Source of the DNA: Massilia sp. Root351
Lineage (GTDB): Bacteria > Pseudomonadota > Gammaproteobacteria > Burkholderiales > Burkholderiaceae_D
Assembly (NCBI RefSeq): GCF_001425045.1
Contig: NZ_LMDJ01000004.1
Coordinates: forward strand, 62,322-126,321
DNA length: 64,000 bases
Direction of reading: 5' to 3'
Positions within the stretch are counted from its first letter, which is position 1; the number at the start of each line of letters is the position of its first letter. Positions 11,759 to 20,951 of the stretch are shown piece by piece. A model generated the notes under the pieces. That model was not told the DNA's origin and did no database searches. It was given only the letters and a program-made list of their open reading frames with translations. The position numbers were made by a program, and so were the translations under genes.

Positions 11759-12538
11759 TCAGCCCTCGCGGTTGACGACGTCGATGAAGGCGTCGTACAG
11801 GTCGGCGCTGCCGCCCAGGTGGCGCAGCTGGTCGACAGTGCCGTTGAAGGCGGTCTTGCCGTGGTTGATGATGCACACGCGGTCGCACAGCTTTTCCACC
11901 TCGTGCAGGTGGTGGGTGGAAAACACCAGCGGGATGCGCAGCGCCTTGTAGCTGGCGATGAAGTCCAGCAGGATTTTGGACGACATGACATCCAGTCCGG
12001 TGGTCGGCTCGTCCAGGATGACGATTTGCGGATTGTGCACCACGGTGCGGGCGATGGCGCATTTCTGCTTCATGCCGGTGGACAGGTGGTCGGCGCGCTT
12101 GCCGCCATAGTCCTGCATTTGCAGCAGCTCGAACAGCTCGTCGCAGCGGCGCTTCAGGTGCGCTCCTTCCATGCCGTGCAGGCGGCCGAAATACTCGACG
12201 TTCTCGCGCGCCGTCAGGCGCCCGTACAAACCGGTGGAACCGGACAAAAAGCCGATGCGCTGGCGCGCCAGCAGCGGGTGCTGCAGCAGGTCCACGCCGT
12301 CGACCATGGCCTTGCCCGCGTCCGCCGTCAGCGCGGTCGACAGCAGGCGCAGCGTGGTGGTCTTGCCGGCGCCGTTGGGGCCAAGCAGGCCCAGCACTTC
12401 CCCGGGCGCGCAGCTGAAGCTCACGTCACGCACCGCGTGGAACCAGCCGTCGTGGCCGCGCGGATCGCGCGTGGCGGCCGGCTGTCCCTTCTGTCCATGC
12501 AGGCGGAAGCGCTTGGCCAAGCCCTGAACTTCGAGCAT
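11759..12538 (-). CDS. ABC transporter ATP-binding protein, NatA-like
   Basis: 259 residues from the ATG at 12538 ([11 protein letters not shown]). Walker [10 protein letters not shown], signature [13 protein letters not shown], Walker [14 protein letters not shown] and switch His (VFSTHH) are all recognisable. It is the first gene of a minus-strand block natA-like, natB-like, ATPase, permease–M1, which suggests two exporters regulated together or in sequence. A charged insert near residue 12–27 ([18 protein letters not shown]) after the first strand is unusual for the family but does not touch the active site. Confidence 0.92.
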   Translation of the reverse strand: MLEVQGLAKRFRLHGQKGQPAATRDPRGHDGWFHAVRDVSFSCAPGEVLGLLGPNGAGKTTTLRLLSTALTADAGKAMVDGVDLLQHPLLARQRIGFLSGSTGLYGRLTARENVEYFGRLHGMEGAHLKRRCDELFELLQMQDYGGKRADHLSTGMKQKCAIARTVVHNPQIVILDEPTTGLDVMSSKILLDFIASYKALRIPLVFSTHHLHEVEKLCDRVCIINHGKTAFNGTVDQLRHLGGSADLYDAFIDVVNREG

Positions 12539-12636
12539 TTTGTTATCCTGTTGTAAAGATGGTGAGCAAGGGTAGCATGCCAAAATTCCGGCGTGCAAGG
12601 TACAAAAGCGTTTTGTCTTGCTATAGTCGAGCCACT

Positions 12637-13092
12637 ATGAAAAACAGCCAGCTGATCGATAGCGCCACCAAGGAAAAAATCCTCGCCGTCACGCGCAGCG
12701 GCACCACCGTGTCCGAAGCCACCGGCTTTTTCCGCGTGGCGCTGGGCCTGCATTACCTGTCCGGCCTGATGACCAAGGAAACCCTGGACTTCAAGAGGCT
12801 GGACAAGGAGTACAACCGCTTCATCTACCACGCCATCGGCAAGGGCCACAGCATCACCAGCATCCTGCAATACATGAGCGGCGAGAAGGTGATCAAGGTA
12901 GTCGATTCGCCGCGTTTCCTGCGCTCCTTTGGCCAACACTGCGACGCCGTGCCGGTGGACAGCATCCCCTTCCTGCTGGGGCTGAACCTGGGCGTGGCCA
13001 AGGATTTGTCCGGCATCGACGTGCGCGGGCCGGTGGCGGACTGGATCGAACGCCAGCGCATCCTGCGCGAAGAGCGGGAAGGCAGGGCTTGA
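12637..13092 (+). CDS. Conserved hypothetical protein
   Basis: 151 residues from the ATG at 12637 (MKNSQLIDSATKEKI). A TATAGT box at 12622–12627 sits only nine bases before this ATG, so the transcript may be nearly leaderless. The protein is soluble, mixed alpha/beta, with segments YNRFIYHAIGKGHSITSI and PRFLRSFGQHCDAVPVD. No signal peptide or known catalytic motif is visible. It is divergent from the ABC block and upstream of coq7. Function unknown. Confidence 0.7.
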   Translation: MKNSQLIDSATKEKILAVTRSGTTVSEATGFFRVALGLHYLSGLMTKETLDFKRLDKEYNRFIYHAIGKGHSITSILQYMSGEKVIKVVDSPRFLRSFGQHCDAVPVDSIPFLLGLNLGVAKDLSGIDVRGPVADWIERQRILREEREGRA

Positions 13093-13108
13093 GGCCGCGC
13101 TTGGGGCA

Positions 13109-13114
13109 TATAAT
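13109..13114 (+). promoter_or_regulatory. -10 box of the coq7 promoter
   Basis: A perfect TATAAT lies 33 bases before the coq7 ATG. The -35 region is weak: a TTGAGG (13089–13094) is only 14 bases upstream. Confidence 0.5.
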
Positions 13115-13146
13115 GGTGTCTTCTGAACCAGCTTGAGCAGAACATC

Positions 13147-13791
13147 ATGGCAGCAAACCATTTTCACACTCCCCTGGACCGCTTCATCGCCGGCGCCGAC
13201 AAGGCGCTGCGCGTCATGGCCGGCGTGGCCTCGGCCTCGCGCCCGAACCCGGCCGCGCACGCGGCGGACGCGGCCCTGACCGAAGCCGAGCAGCGCCACG
13301 CCGCCGGCCTGATGCGCGTGAACCACGTGGGCGAAGTGATGGCGCAGGCGCTGTACAACTCGCAGGCCCGCTTCGCGCGCAGCGACGAGATCCGCCGGCA
13401 GTTTGAGCACGCCTCGCGCGAGGAAGAAGACCACCTGGCGTGGACCGCGCAGCGGCTGGGCGAGCTGGGCTCGCAGATCAGCGTGCTCAATCCGCTGTTC
13501 TACGCGGGCGCCTACGCGCTGGGCACGGTGGCCGCCGTGCTGGGCGATGCGCGCAGCCTGGGCTTTGTGGTGGAAACCGAACGCCAGGTGGAGAAGCACC
13601 TGACCAGCCACCTGGACAAGCTGCCGCCGCAGGACGCCAAGTCGCGCGCGATTGTCGAACAGATGCGGGTCGATGAGGTGGCGCACGGCGCGGCCGCGCA
13701 AGAGATGGGCGCCGAAGCGGCGCCCTTGCCGGCGCGGCTGGCCATGACGGCCATGGGCAAGCTCATGACCGGCACCGCGTACTACATTTAA
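13147..13791 (+). CDS. coq7: 3-demethoxyubiquinol 3-hydroxylase (Coq7)
   Basis: Di-iron monooxygenase that performs the last ring hydroxylation in ubiquinone synthesis. 214 residues. The ferritin-like ligand sets are visible: E in [20 protein letters not shown], the EEEDH motif (about 97–101), ETERQVEKH and the late [15 protein letters not shown] is a signature of bacterial Coq7. Many Proteobacteria use flavin enzymes UbiF instead; Coq7 is usual in Betaproteobacteria. It stands alone on the plus strand and is convergent with the OsmC gene. Confidence 0.95.
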   Translation: MAANHFHTPLDRFIAGADKALRVMAGVASASRPNPAAHAADAALTEAEQRHAAGLMRVNHVGEVMAQALYNSQARFARSDEIRRQFEHASREEEDHLAWTAQRLGELGSQISVLNPLFYAGAYALGTVAAVLGDARSLGFVVETERQVEKHLTSHLDKLPPQDAKSRAIVEQMRVDEVAHGAAAQEMGAEAAPLPARLAMTAMGKLMTGTAYYI

Positions 13792-13828
13792 GGTCTGGCG
13801 GGGTCGCGCAGCGCGTCACCCGCCGCCG

Positions 13829-14251
13829 TCAGCCTTCCACAATCTCGTACGAGTGCGTGATCTCGGCCGTCTTGGCCAGCATGATGGACGCCGAGCAGTA
13901 CTTGTCGTGCGACAGCGACACCGCGCGTTCCACCGTGGTCTGCTTCAGGGCCTTGCCGGTGACGGTGAAATGGAAGTGGATCTTGGTGAACACTTTCGGG
14001 TCGGTGTCGGCGCGCTCGGCCTTCAAGGTTACGTCGCAGCCGCGCACGTCTTCCCGGCCGCGCTTGAGGATCAGCACCACGTCATAGGCGGTGCAGCCGC
14101 CCGTGCCCAGCAACACCATTTCCATCGGGCGCGGCGCCAGGTTGTGACCGCCGCCTTCCGGCGCGCCGTCCATGTTCACCAGGTGGCCGGAGCCGGTCTG
14201 GGCCAAAAAGCTCATGCCCGACGGGCCGTTCCAGCTGACTTTGCATTCCAT
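13829..14251 (-). CDS. OsmC family peroxiredoxin-like protein
   Basis: 140 residues from the ATG at 14251, preceded by GGAGAAA. Members reduce organic hydroperoxides with a cysteine pair. Here Cys in GTGGCTAYDVV (about 56) and Cys in SHDKYCSASIML (about 122) match the two conserved positions of the YhfA/OsmC group. The N-terminus MECKVSWNGPSGMSF is the usual domain start. The in-frame extension to 14515 is low-complexity and not used. Confidence 0.9.
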   Translation of the reverse strand: MECKVSWNGPSGMSFLAQTGSGHLVNMDGAPEGGGHNLAPRPMEMVLLGTGGCTAYDVVLILKRGREDVRGCDVTLKAERADTDPKVFTKIHFHFTVTGKALKQTTVERAVSLSHDKYCSASIMLAKTAEITHSYEIVEG

Positions 14252-14396
14252 TTCATTTCTCCGTAAAAAAACTTTGCCACCATTGTAATGGAGCAAAGCC
14301 GGCCGCGCTTCGTCCCCTCCCCGGCGCCGTGGTGCAGTGCGACATCTTTTGCTGCCGGCCAGCCCGGTTTCAGTGGATAGCCATCTGCAATGCACT

Positions 14397-14412
14397 GCAA
14401 CATAAATGTTGC
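14397..14412. repeat. Short inverted repeat, possible operator
   Basis: GCAACA–TAAA–TGTTGC is a perfect 6-bp inverted repeat with a 4-base spacer in the 245-base gap between the divergent OsmC and NHL genes. It could bind a dimeric repressor. Nothing else is evident in the gap. Confidence 0.3.
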
Positions 14413-14496
14413 TGCCGCCCACGCAATCTCGCATACTGATGCGCACCGTAGTTCGCCTCACCCTTGCGTCCATCCCTTTCATACAGGTAGGTAACC

Positions 14497-16686
14497 ATGA
14501 GCCATACGACCGCATCCGAGACCAGTTTCAAGCACCTGTGCCACTACGGCGAGCTGGCTTTGCCCGGCACCACCGAGCGCGGCGCGCTGCCGGACGATTT
14601 CACCATGAATTCCCCGGTCGGCGTTGCGCGCGACAACTACAACCACGTGTGGGTGTGCGATACCGGCAACAGCCGCGTGCTGGTGTTCACGGCCGATTTT
14701 GAAACCCTGCTGCACGTGATCGACGGCGACCCGGCCAGCACCGGCCTGGACCAGCGCCTGCTGATGCCCTTCCACCTGTGCCCGCACCCCACCGACGACA
14801 TCATGTACTGCACCGACATGGGCAACGGCCGCGTGGTGGCTTTCGAATACGACGAGCACAGCGCCGGCTTCCAGTTCGCCTTCGGCAACGTGGCCGGCAA
14901 GACCTTCATCCCCTTGTCCGACCCGAACGGCATCACCGTGGTCAAGGAAGCGGACGGCGAGCACTACCTCTACGTGGCCGACGAGTTCTTCCACACCGAG
15001 GGCGACGTGCGCAGCCGCTGCGTGAAGTTCACGCTGGAAGGCGAGTTCGTGCTGCAGTTCCGCGCCGTGCAAGACTCGAACAGCACCCACGAACTGCTGT
15101 GGCCGCAAGGCCTGGCCAGCGACTCGAAGGGCAACCTCTATCTGGCCAACACCGGCTACTACGAAATCCTGAAGATCGACACCGCCTGGCCCATCAGGAA
15201 CGAGACCGTGCAGGCCACCAGGGAAACCGCCTTGCTGCACGGCTTCGGCCTGCCCACCGGCATCGGCAAGTTCAACGTGATGCGCTCGGTGTGCGTCATC
15301 GACGACTATGTGTTCGTGCCGGGCCAGGTGGAAAACGCCATCATGGTCTACAACCCGCAAGGCCAGTTGCAGGAAAAAGTGATGGGCATGCTGCCCATGT
15401 GGAACCACGAACCCGAGCCGGTGCATTCGTACACCGACCTGGTCTATGGCGCGCTGGAAGACCGCGTCTTCGTCGGCCCTTACCAGATCTGCGCCGGCAA
15501 GGAAAAGAACACGTACTACATCAGCGAGCCGTTCGCCTCCACGGTGCTGCACGTGAGCATCAACATCATTGACGACAGCCTGCCCACCGTGGCCGTGCTG
15601 CTCGATTCGGTCGGCCACCGCCGCGACAACGCGTCGAAGGCGTTGGCCACCTCGCAGTTCAACTGCATGACCTCGGTGATCCGCGTCGACCCCAAGCGCA
15701 AGGGCGACGGCGTTTTGCCCAGCAATAATTGGTGGGACGGCTGGGCCAAGACCACGGCCGGCGTCTACCAGTACTGGTACGACCATGTGCTCAAGCACAC
15801 CGGGCTGGACCCGCTGGCCCATGTCGGCACGTCCTCGTACAACATCGACTCGGGCAACTGGTGCCTGAAAACCTACAACACCGCCGTCAATCCCTACGCC
15901 CAGCTGCAGGACATGGTGCGCGGCTTCTTCACGCCCGGCGATATCGCCATGACGGCCTATTACCCGTCGCAGCCGCTGCTGGGCCAGGTCTGCCCCGGCA
16001 CGCCGCTGATCTTCATCACCAACTTCAACATGTGCACGGTGTCCATGTACCAGTACGGCCCCAATGGCCACCTGCTGAACTACGGCGTGCCGTTCGGCCG
16101 CGAAGGCGTGGGCGGCGAGGGCACGCTGAAGGCGCCGCAGGGCATCGCCGTCAACAGCCACGGCGAAATCTACATTGCCGATTCGCTCAACAACCGCATC
16201 GCCAAGTGGCAGCTGCAGGCCACCGGCATCGTCACCTTCGTCAAGAACTTCGTATGGCAGGAGGGCGGCCAGCCGCTGGCCTCGTTTACCCCGTGCGACA
16301 TGGACGTCGACTCGCAGGACCGGGTGTTCGTGTGCGACCAGTTCAATAACTGCATCCGCGTGTTCGACCGCGACGGCAACAGCCTGTGGAGCTACGGCAA
16401 GGCCGGCTATTGCGACGACCTGGAGAAAGATTATGAAAACTTCTACTTGCCGGCCAGCTTGTGCATAGACGAGGGCGACAACCTGATTGTCAACGACCTG
16501 GTGAACCGCGCGCTGAAGGTGTTCAAGATCCAGGACGGCACGCTGGAATACAAGACCGGCGACCTGGTGTTCAAGAAATACCCGGAGGCCGGCGGCGTGT
16601 GGATGCCGTTCTTCATCTATGCCCACAAGGGCAATGTGTATGTGCCGGACACCACCTTCAACGTCGTCAACGTTTACAGTTATTGA
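14497..16686 (+). CDS. NHL-repeat beta-propeller protein of unknown function
   Basis: 729 residues, no signal peptide. NHL blades are clear at both ends: GVARDNYNHVWVCDTGNSRV (about 42–61), then GIAVNSHGEIYIADSLNNRI near residue 549, DVDSQDRVFVCDQFNNCIRV near 603 and SLCIDEGDNLIVNDLVNRA near 653. The middle (about 230–540) is less repetitive and has many aromatic residues and cysteines. NHL propellers act as binding platforms or as lyase-type enzymes; no catalytic residues can be assigned here. A good ribosome-binding site (AGGTAGG) precedes the ATG. It is monocistronic, next to rplM only by position. Confidence 0.85.
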   Translation: MSHTTASETSFKHLCHYGELALPGTTERGALPDDFTMNSPVGVARDNYNHVWVCDTGNSRVLVFTADFETLLHVIDGDPASTGLDQRLLMPFHLCPHPTDDIMYCTDMGNGRVVAFEYDEHSAGFQFAFGNVAGKTFIPLSDPNGITVVKEADGEHYLYVADEFFHTEGDVRSRCVKFTLEGEFVLQFRAVQDSNSTHELLWPQGLASDSKGNLYLANTGYYEILKIDTAWPIRNETVQATRETALLHGFGLPTGIGKFNVMRSVCVIDDYVFVPGQVENAIMVYNPQGQLQEKVMGMLPMWNHEPEPVHSYTDLVYGALEDRVFVGPYQICAGKEKNTYYISEPFASTVLHVSINIIDDSLPTVAVLLDSVGHRRDNASKALATSQFNCMTSVIRVDPKRKGDGVLPSNNWWDGWAKTTAGVYQYWYDHVLKHTGLDPLAHVGTSSYNIDSGNWCLKTYNTAVNPYAQLQDMVRGFFTPGDIAMTAYYPSQPLLGQVCPGTPLIFITNFNMCTVSMYQYGPNGHLLNYGVPFGREGVGGEGTLKAPQGIAVNSHGEIYIADSLNNRIAKWQLQATGIVTFVKNFVWQEGGQPLASFTPCDMDVDSQDRVFVCDQFNNCIRVFDRDGNSLWSYGKAGYCDDLEKDYENFYLPASLCIDEGDNLIVNDLVNRALKVFKIQDGTLEYKTGDLVFKKYPEAGGVWMPFFIYAHKGNVYVPDTTFNVVNVYSY

Positions 16687-16712
16687 CCGGAATGCGCAAG
16701 CCGGGCTATAAT
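16683..16712 (+). promoter_or_regulatory. Promoter of rplM-rpsI
   Basis: TTGACC (16683–16688), 18-base spacer, TATAAT (16707–16712): close to sigma-70 consensus. The -35 box overlaps the TGA stop codon of the NHL gene. The 110-base leader to rplM could hold an autoregulatory structure; none was identified. Confidence 0.8.
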
Positions 16713-16822
16713 TGCCGGCTTTCCCATTCGCTCAGGGAAAGTAAACAACAAGGATGCGTCCGCTGCAACACCGGGGCGGAACCACCAGATGAGCGTTTTT
16801 ATCTTTCACAGAAAGTCATAAC

Positions 16823-17251
16823 ATGAAAACTTTTTCCGCTAAGGGCCATGAAGTCCAGCGCGATTGGTTCGTGATTGACGCGACGGACAAAGTCCTCGGC
16901 CGTGTTGCCAGCGAAGTGGCACGCCGACTGCGCGGCAAGCATAAGCCAGAGTTCACCCCTCACGTCGACACCGGTGACTTCATCGTCATCATCAACGCAG
17001 GCAAACTGCGCGTGACCGGCACCAAAGCAACCGAGAAGACCTACTACCGTCACTCGGGCTACCCAGGTGGCATCTACGAGACGAACTTCCTGAAAATGCA
17101 ACAGCGTTTCCCAGGCCGCGCTCTGGAAAAAGCCGTCAAGGGCATGCTGCCCAAAGGCCCACTGGGCTACGCAATGATCAAGAAGCTGAAAGTGTACGCC
17201 GAGGGTTCGCACCCGCACGCTGCTCAGCAACCTAAAGCACTCGAAATCTAA
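16823..17251 (+). CDS. rplM: 50S ribosomal protein L13
   Basis: 142 residues, full length. [20 protein letters not shown] and [19 protein letters not shown] are characteristic of L13, as is the [13 protein letters not shown] segment. L13 is an early-assembly 23S rRNA-binding protein. It is the first gene of the universal rplM-rpsI operon, ten bases before rpsI. Confidence 0.99.
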   Translation: MKTFSAKGHEVQRDWFVIDATDKVLGRVASEVARRLRGKHKPEFTPHVDTGDFIVIINAGKLRVTGTKATEKTYYRHSGYPGGIYETNFLKMQQRFPGRALEKAVKGMLPKGPLGYAMIKKLKVYAEGSHPHAAQQPKALEI

Positions 17252-17260
17252 GGAACTGAC

Positions 17261-17653
17261 ATGATCGGTAACTACAACTACGGCACCGGCCGTCGCAAGA
17301 GTGCAGTGGCTCGCGTGTTCATCAAGGCAGGCACTGGCCAAATCATCGTTAACGGCAAGCCAGCGGCTGAGTACTTCTCCCGCGAAACCGGCCTGATGGT
17401 AATCCGTCAACCACTGGAACTGACCGGCAACGTTGAACGTTTCGACATCAAAGTCAACGTACACGGCGGCGGCGAGTCCGGCCAGGCAGGTGCTGTGCGT
17501 CACGGCATCACCCGCGCACTGATCGACTACGATGCAGCTCTGAAGGGCGACCTGGCACGTGCCGGCTTCGTCACTCGCGATGCGCGCGAAGTTGAACGTA
17601 AAAAAGTTGGTCTGCGCAAAGCACGTCGCGCAAAACAATTCTCGAAGCGTTAA
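17261..17653 (+). CDS. rpsI: 30S ribosomal protein S9
   Basis: 130 residues, full length. [18 protein letters not shown] at the N-terminus and the basic tail [18 protein letters not shown], whose final Lys/Arg reach the P-site tRNA, identify S9. Co-transcribed with rplM and closed by a strong terminator. Confidence 0.99.
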   Translation: MIGNYNYGTGRRKSAVARVFIKAGTGQIIVNGKPAAEYFSRETGLMVIRQPLELTGNVERFDIKVNVHGGGESGQAGAVRHGITRALIDYDAALKGDLARAGFVTRDAREVERKKVGLRKARRAKQFSKR

Positions 17654-17692
17654 TATGCTTCACGCAGCGCTGGCTGGTCCAGCGCTGTATCG

Positions 17693-17724
17693 AAAGCCGC
17701 CCGGTACGCCGGGCGGCTTTTTTT
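17693..17724 (+). terminator. Terminator of rplM-rpsI
   Basis: A perfect 12-bp stem (AAAGCCGCCCGG / CCGGGCGGCTTT) with a TACG loop is followed by a run of seven T. A second hairpin, CAGCGCTGG…CCAGCGCTG, lies just before it. Confidence 0.95.
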
Positions 17725-17775
17725 CAGCCCTGCTAAAATGGGCGTCCCCTCTTCATTTACTCCCAAGGAAAGAAC

Positions 17776-18813
17776 ATGATCAAAGTTGGCATCGTCGGCG
17801 GCACCGGATACACCGGAGTGGAACTGCTGCGATTGTTGGCCGTCCACCCGCAAGTGCAGCTGACGGCAATCACGTCGCGCAAAGAGGATGGTTTGCCGGT
17901 GGCTGACATGTATCCTTCCCTGCGCGGCCGCGTCAACCTGGCGTTCTCGGCGCCGGACAAGGTCGACCTGGCCCAGTGCGACGTGGTGTTCTTCGCCACC
18001 CCGCACGGCGTGGCCATGGAGCAGGCGCCGGCGCTGCTGAAGGCGGGCGTGAAAGTGATCGACCTGGCGGCCGACTTCCGCATCAAGGACCAGGCGGTAT
18101 TTGAAAAGACGTACAAGATTCCGCACACCGCGCCGCAGCTGATCGAGGAAGCCGTGTACGGCCTGCCCGAGCTGAACCGCGACGACATCAAGGGCGCCAA
18201 GCTGATCGCCAACCCCGGCTGCTACCCGACCACCATGCAGCTGGGCTTCGTGCCGCTGCTGAAGGCGGGCGTGATCGACGCCGGCAACCTGATCGCCGAC
18301 TGCAAGTCGGGCGTGTCCGGCGCCGGCCGCAAGGCCGAGATCGGCATCCTGTTCTCCGAGTCGAGCGACAACTTCAAGGCCTACGGCGTGTCCGGCCACC
18401 GCCACACCCCGGAAACCGTGGCCCAGCTGCAGCGTTTCAGCAGCGACAAGGTCAACCTGATCTTCACGCCGCACCTGGTGCCGATGATACGCGGCATGCA
18501 CTCGACGCTGTACGCGCGCCTGACCAAGGACATCAGCAACGACGAGCTGCAGGCTCTGTTCGAGGACGCCTACCGCGACCAGCCGTTCGTCGACGTGATG
18601 CCGTTCGGCGCGCATCCTGAAACCCGCAGCACGCGCGGCGCCAATATGCTGCGCCTGGCGCTGCACCGCCCGGACAACGGCAACACCCTCATCGTGCTGG
18701 TGGTGCAGGACAACCTGGTCAAGGGGGCTTCCGGCCAGGCCGTGCAGTGCATGAATCTGATGTTCGGCCTGGAAGAAGGCATGGGCCTGAACAACATCGC
18801 GCTGCTGCCGTAA
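17776..18813 (+). CDS. argC: N-acetyl-gamma-glutamyl-phosphate reductase
   Basis: 345 residues. Third step of arginine synthesis: NADPH-dependent reduction of N-acetylglutamyl phosphate to the semialdehyde. The Rossmann motif [17 protein letters not shown] is at the N-terminus, the catalytic Cys in NPGCYPTT is near residue 149, and the dimer/active-site segment SGVSGAGRK follows. Length and motifs fit the long (type 1) ArgC. No other arginine genes are nearby. The ATG follows AAGGAAAG. Confidence 0.97.
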   Translation: MIKVGIVGGTGYTGVELLRLLAVHPQVQLTAITSRKEDGLPVADMYPSLRGRVNLAFSAPDKVDLAQCDVVFFATPHGVAMEQAPALLKAGVKVIDLAADFRIKDQAVFEKTYKIPHTAPQLIEEAVYGLPELNRDDIKGAKLIANPGCYPTTMQLGFVPLLKAGVIDAGNLIADCKSGVSGAGRKAEIGILFSESSDNFKAYGVSGHRHTPETVAQLQRFSSDKVNLIFTPHLVPMIRGMHSTLYARLTKDISNDELQALFEDAYRDQPFVDVMPFGAHPETRSTRGANMLRLALHRPDNGNTLIVLVVQDNLVKGASGQAVQCMNLMFGLEEGMGLNNIALLP

Positions 18814-18828
18814 CCGCAGGCGGGCAGC

Positions 18829-19173
18829 GTGGCCAAGAAATGGCAGGGGCGCGGCGCCTCGGCACCGGCAACCGTGCTGGTGGAGCAGAAGGCGCCGCTG
18901 TTCAAGCGCATCGCCGCGATTGCCATCGCGCTGGTGCTGGGTGGCGTGCTGGTGGTGTGGGGCGTGGACCTGGGGCAGCGCATCTTCGGCGCCAGCCAGG
19001 GGGCGCCCACTGCGCAGCAGCAGCTGGAACTGGTGCAGGCCGAACTGCTGCAAGTGAGCGCCGAGCGCGATGCCTTATTGGCCATTGTGAAGCAGGCCGG
19101 CCTGCCGCTGCCGGGCGAAGAAGCGAAAACTGTTGCCCCTGAACCAAAGCCGGTACAGGAAATCAAGCCTTGA
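18829..19173 (+). CDS. Small single-pass membrane protein with coiled coil
   Basis: 114 residues from a GTG start preceded by CAGGCGGG. A cytoplasmic basic N-terminus is followed by one membrane helix (about 29–46, IAAIAIALVLGGVLVVW) and a Q/E/L-rich segment (about 62–85) likely to form a short coiled coil; the C-terminus is Pro/Lys-rich. It sits 15 bases after argC and ends inside the erpA promoter region. The position between argC and erpA is reminiscent of an uncharacterised inner-membrane protein often found before erpA in this group. Function unknown. Confidence 0.7.
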   Translation: MAKKWQGRGASAPATVLVEQKAPLFKRIAAIAIALVLGGVLVVWGVDLGQRIFGASQGAPTAQQQLELVQAELLQVSAERDALLAIVKQAGLPLPGEEAKTVAPEPKPVQEIKP

Positions 19174-19202
19174 CAGCATGAGTTCCGACTAAGGTCTATA
19201 AT
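19170..19202 (+). promoter_or_regulatory. Candidate erpA promoter
   Basis: A perfect TTGACA (19170–19175) overlaps the stop codon of the preceding gene and a perfect TATAAT lies at 19197–19202, but the spacer is 21 bases, longer than optimal. An activator or a different -35 may be used. Confidence 0.45.
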
Positions 19203-19229
19203 GGCCGTATGAATTTTGAGGAGTACCAC

Positions 19230-19595
19230 ATGAATGCAGTAGCCGAAGTGCAAGACGAAGTAATCCCGGTCCCTATCGTGTTCACCGACAGCGCCGCGCA
19301 GAAAGTTGCGCAACTGATCGAAGAAGAGGGCAATCCAGACCTGAAACTGCGCGTATTCGTGCAGGGTGGCGGCTGCTCGGGCTTCCAGTACGGTTTCACG
19401 TTCGATGAAATCGTCAACGAAGACGACACCACCATGGATAAGAACGGCGTGCAACTGCTGATCGATTCCATGAGCTACCAGTACCTGATCGGCGCCGAAA
19501 TCGATTACAAGGACGACCTCGAAGGCGCGCAATTCGTCATCAAGAACCCGAACGCCAGCTCGACTTGCGGCTGCGGTTCCTCGTTCTCGGCTTAA
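19230..19595 (+). CDS. erpA: Iron-sulfur cluster insertion protein ErpA
   Basis: A-type carrier that delivers [4Fe-4S] clusters to apoproteins, including those of isoprenoid synthesis and respiration. 121 residues from the ATG at 19230, which has GAGGAG seven bases upstream; an ATG at 19209 lacks a ribosome-binding site. The three ligand cysteines are present: [13 protein letters not shown] and [10 protein letters not shown], near the C-terminus. ErpA rather than IscA is favoured by the position outside an isc operon. Confidence 0.95.
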   Translation: MNAVAEVQDEVIPVPIVFTDSAAQKVAQLIEEEGNPDLKLRVFVQGGGCSGFQYGFTFDEIVNEDDTTMDKNGVQLLIDSMSYQYLIGAEIDYKDDLEGAQFVIKNPNASSTCGCGSSFSA

Positions 19596-19628
19596 CAGAA
19601 GCCTGAGGCCGCCCCGCGCGGCACTTGC

Positions 19629-19660
19629 ACGGCGGACAAGCTTGCTTGCTCCGCCGTTTT
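19629..19660 (+). terminator. Terminator of erpA
   Basis: Stem ACGGCGGA…TCCGCCGT is extended by CAAGC–TT–GCTTG with one bulged C, then four T. It lies between the convergent erpA and anmK. Confidence 0.85.
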
Positions 19661-19703
19661 CCGTTGTGCGCGCCGGTCGGACCAGGCGCCGCCTTGCCAC
19701 GCT

Positions 19704-20795
19704 TTAGCGCGGATACAGGGCCCCCAGCACGCGCTCGCCGCGCGCACCCGTCACCGCCGGCACATTGCCGGCCAGCCGCTCATTGAAGCGGAACGCCAGC
19801 CACGCGAAAGCCAGCGCCTCCACCCGGTTCGGCTCTACGCCCAGCGCTGCGGTCGATTCCACCGCCACGCCCAGTTCGGCCGCCAGGCTGCGCATCAGCA
19901 CGCCGTTATAGGCGCCGCCGCCGCACACGTACACCGCCTCGGTTTTCGGCGCCTGCTCGCCGATGGCGCGCGCCAGGGTCAGCACGGTCAGCTGCGTCAG
20001 GGTGGCTTGCACGTCCTGCGGCGCGGCCGATGCGTAGGGTGCCAGCCGGGCATCCAGCCAGTCCGCGTGGAACAGGTCGCGGCCGGTGCTTTTCGGCGCC
20101 GGCAGCGCGAAGTAGGGCTCGCGCAGCATGGCGTCCAGCAGCGGCTGGATCACCTTGCCGGTGGCGGCCCAGGCACCGTCGTCATCGTAGGCCTTGCCCT
20201 GGTGGCGGGCGATCCATTTGTCCATCAGCACGTTGCCGGGCCCGGTGTCGAAGCCGGTGGTCCTGCCGTCGCCGTGCAGCACGCTGATGTTGGCGATGCC
20301 GCCGATATTGGCCACCACGCGGGTCTTGCCCGGCAGGCTGAACAGCGCCTGGTGGAACGCCGGCACCAGCGGCGCGCCCTGGCCGCCGGCGGCCACGTCA
20401 CGGCTGCGGAAGTCCGCCACCACGTCGATGCCGCACAGCTCGGCCAGCAGCGCCGGGTTGCCGGTCTGGCGCGTAAAGCCCAGTTCCGGCCGGTGGCGGA
20501 TGGTCTGCCCGTGCGAGCCCACGGCGCGCACATCGGCCGGCTTCATCTCGGTTTGCGCCAGCACGTCCGCCACGCACTGCGCGTAGTACTGCGCCAGCGT
20601 ATTGGCCGCCAGCGCCTCGCGTTCCAGCTCGTTCGGGCTGGCCGCCTGCAGCGCCATCAGCTCCTCCCGCAGCGCCGGCGGGAACGGCACATAGGCCGCC
20701 GCCAGCGTGCGCGCCGCGCCGGCCCAGAAATCCACCAGCACCCCATCCACCCCGTCCAGGCTGGTCCCCGACATCAGGCCGATAAACAGGCTCAT
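19704..20795 (-). CDS. anmK: Anhydro-N-acetylmuramic acid kinase
   Basis: 363 residues. Recycles cell-wall anhydroMurNAc by opening the anhydro bond and phosphorylating to MurNAc-6-P. The phosphate motif [18 protein letters not shown] is at the N-terminus, with [22 protein letters not shown] and the late VCGGGAYN. The ATG at 20795 has an excellent AGGAGGTG site, which rules out the longer frame. It is downstream of the M23 peptidase on the same strand, a common betaproteobacterial order that links peptidoglycan hydrolysis to recycling, although a terminator and an inverted repeat lie between them. Confidence 0.96.
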   Translation of the reverse strand: MSLFIGLMSGTSLDGVDGVLVDFWAGAARTLAAAYVPFPPALREELMALQAASPNELEREALAANTLAQYYAQCVADVLAQTEMKPADVRAVGSHGQTIRHRPELGFTRQTGNPALLAELCGIDVVADFRSRDVAAGGQGAPLVPAFHQALFSLPGKTRVVANIGGIANISVLHGDGRTTGFDTGPGNVLMDKWIARHQGKAYDDDGAWAATGKVIQPLLDAMLREPYFALPAPKSTGRDLFHADWLDARLAPYASAAPQDVQATLTQLTVLTLARAIGEQAPKTEAVYVCGGGAYNGVLMRSLAAELGVAVESTAALGVEPNRVEALAFAWLAFRFNERLAGNVPAVTGARGERVLGALYPR

Positions 20796-20839
20796 ACGCC
20801 ACCTCCTCATAGTTTCCCGCTATTGTGCCTCACCTCAGC

Positions 20840-20893
20840 CAAAATGGGGTCAGGGTTAATATTGCAAAAATAATTAACCCTGACCCCATTTTG
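20840..20893. repeat. Long perfect inverted repeat, REP-like (TGGGGTCAGGG arms)
   Basis: Two perfect 21-base arms (20840–20860 and 20873–20893) flank a 12-base AT-rich spacer. Each arm carries ATGGGGTCAGGG. There is no T-tract, so it is not a plain terminator. Arms with TGGGGTCAG are, to my knowledge, typical of palindromic elements linked to REP-associated (Y1) transposases in Betaproteobacteria; none is encoded in this window, so this would be a stranded copy. Confidence 0.8.
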
Positions 20894-20901
20894 CTTGGGC
20901 G

Positions 20902-20930
20902 AAAAAAAACGGCGCCGATTCGGGCGCCGT
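20902..20930 (-). terminator. Terminator of the M23 peptidase gene
   Basis: On the minus strand CGGCGCC and GGCGCCG form a 7-bp stem followed by eight T, 22 bases after the stop codon. Confidence 0.85.
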
Positions 20931-20951
20931 CCTTGCTTCCGGATGGGAAGC

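Noticed and set aside
14479..16626. 715-codon minus-strand frame opposite the NHL gene
   Set aside because: Shadow frame; NHL repeats are on the plus strand and a ribosome site precedes them.
20840..20893. Inverted repeat considered as a terminator or an IS end pair
   Set aside because: No T-tract, and no room for a transposase between the arms.
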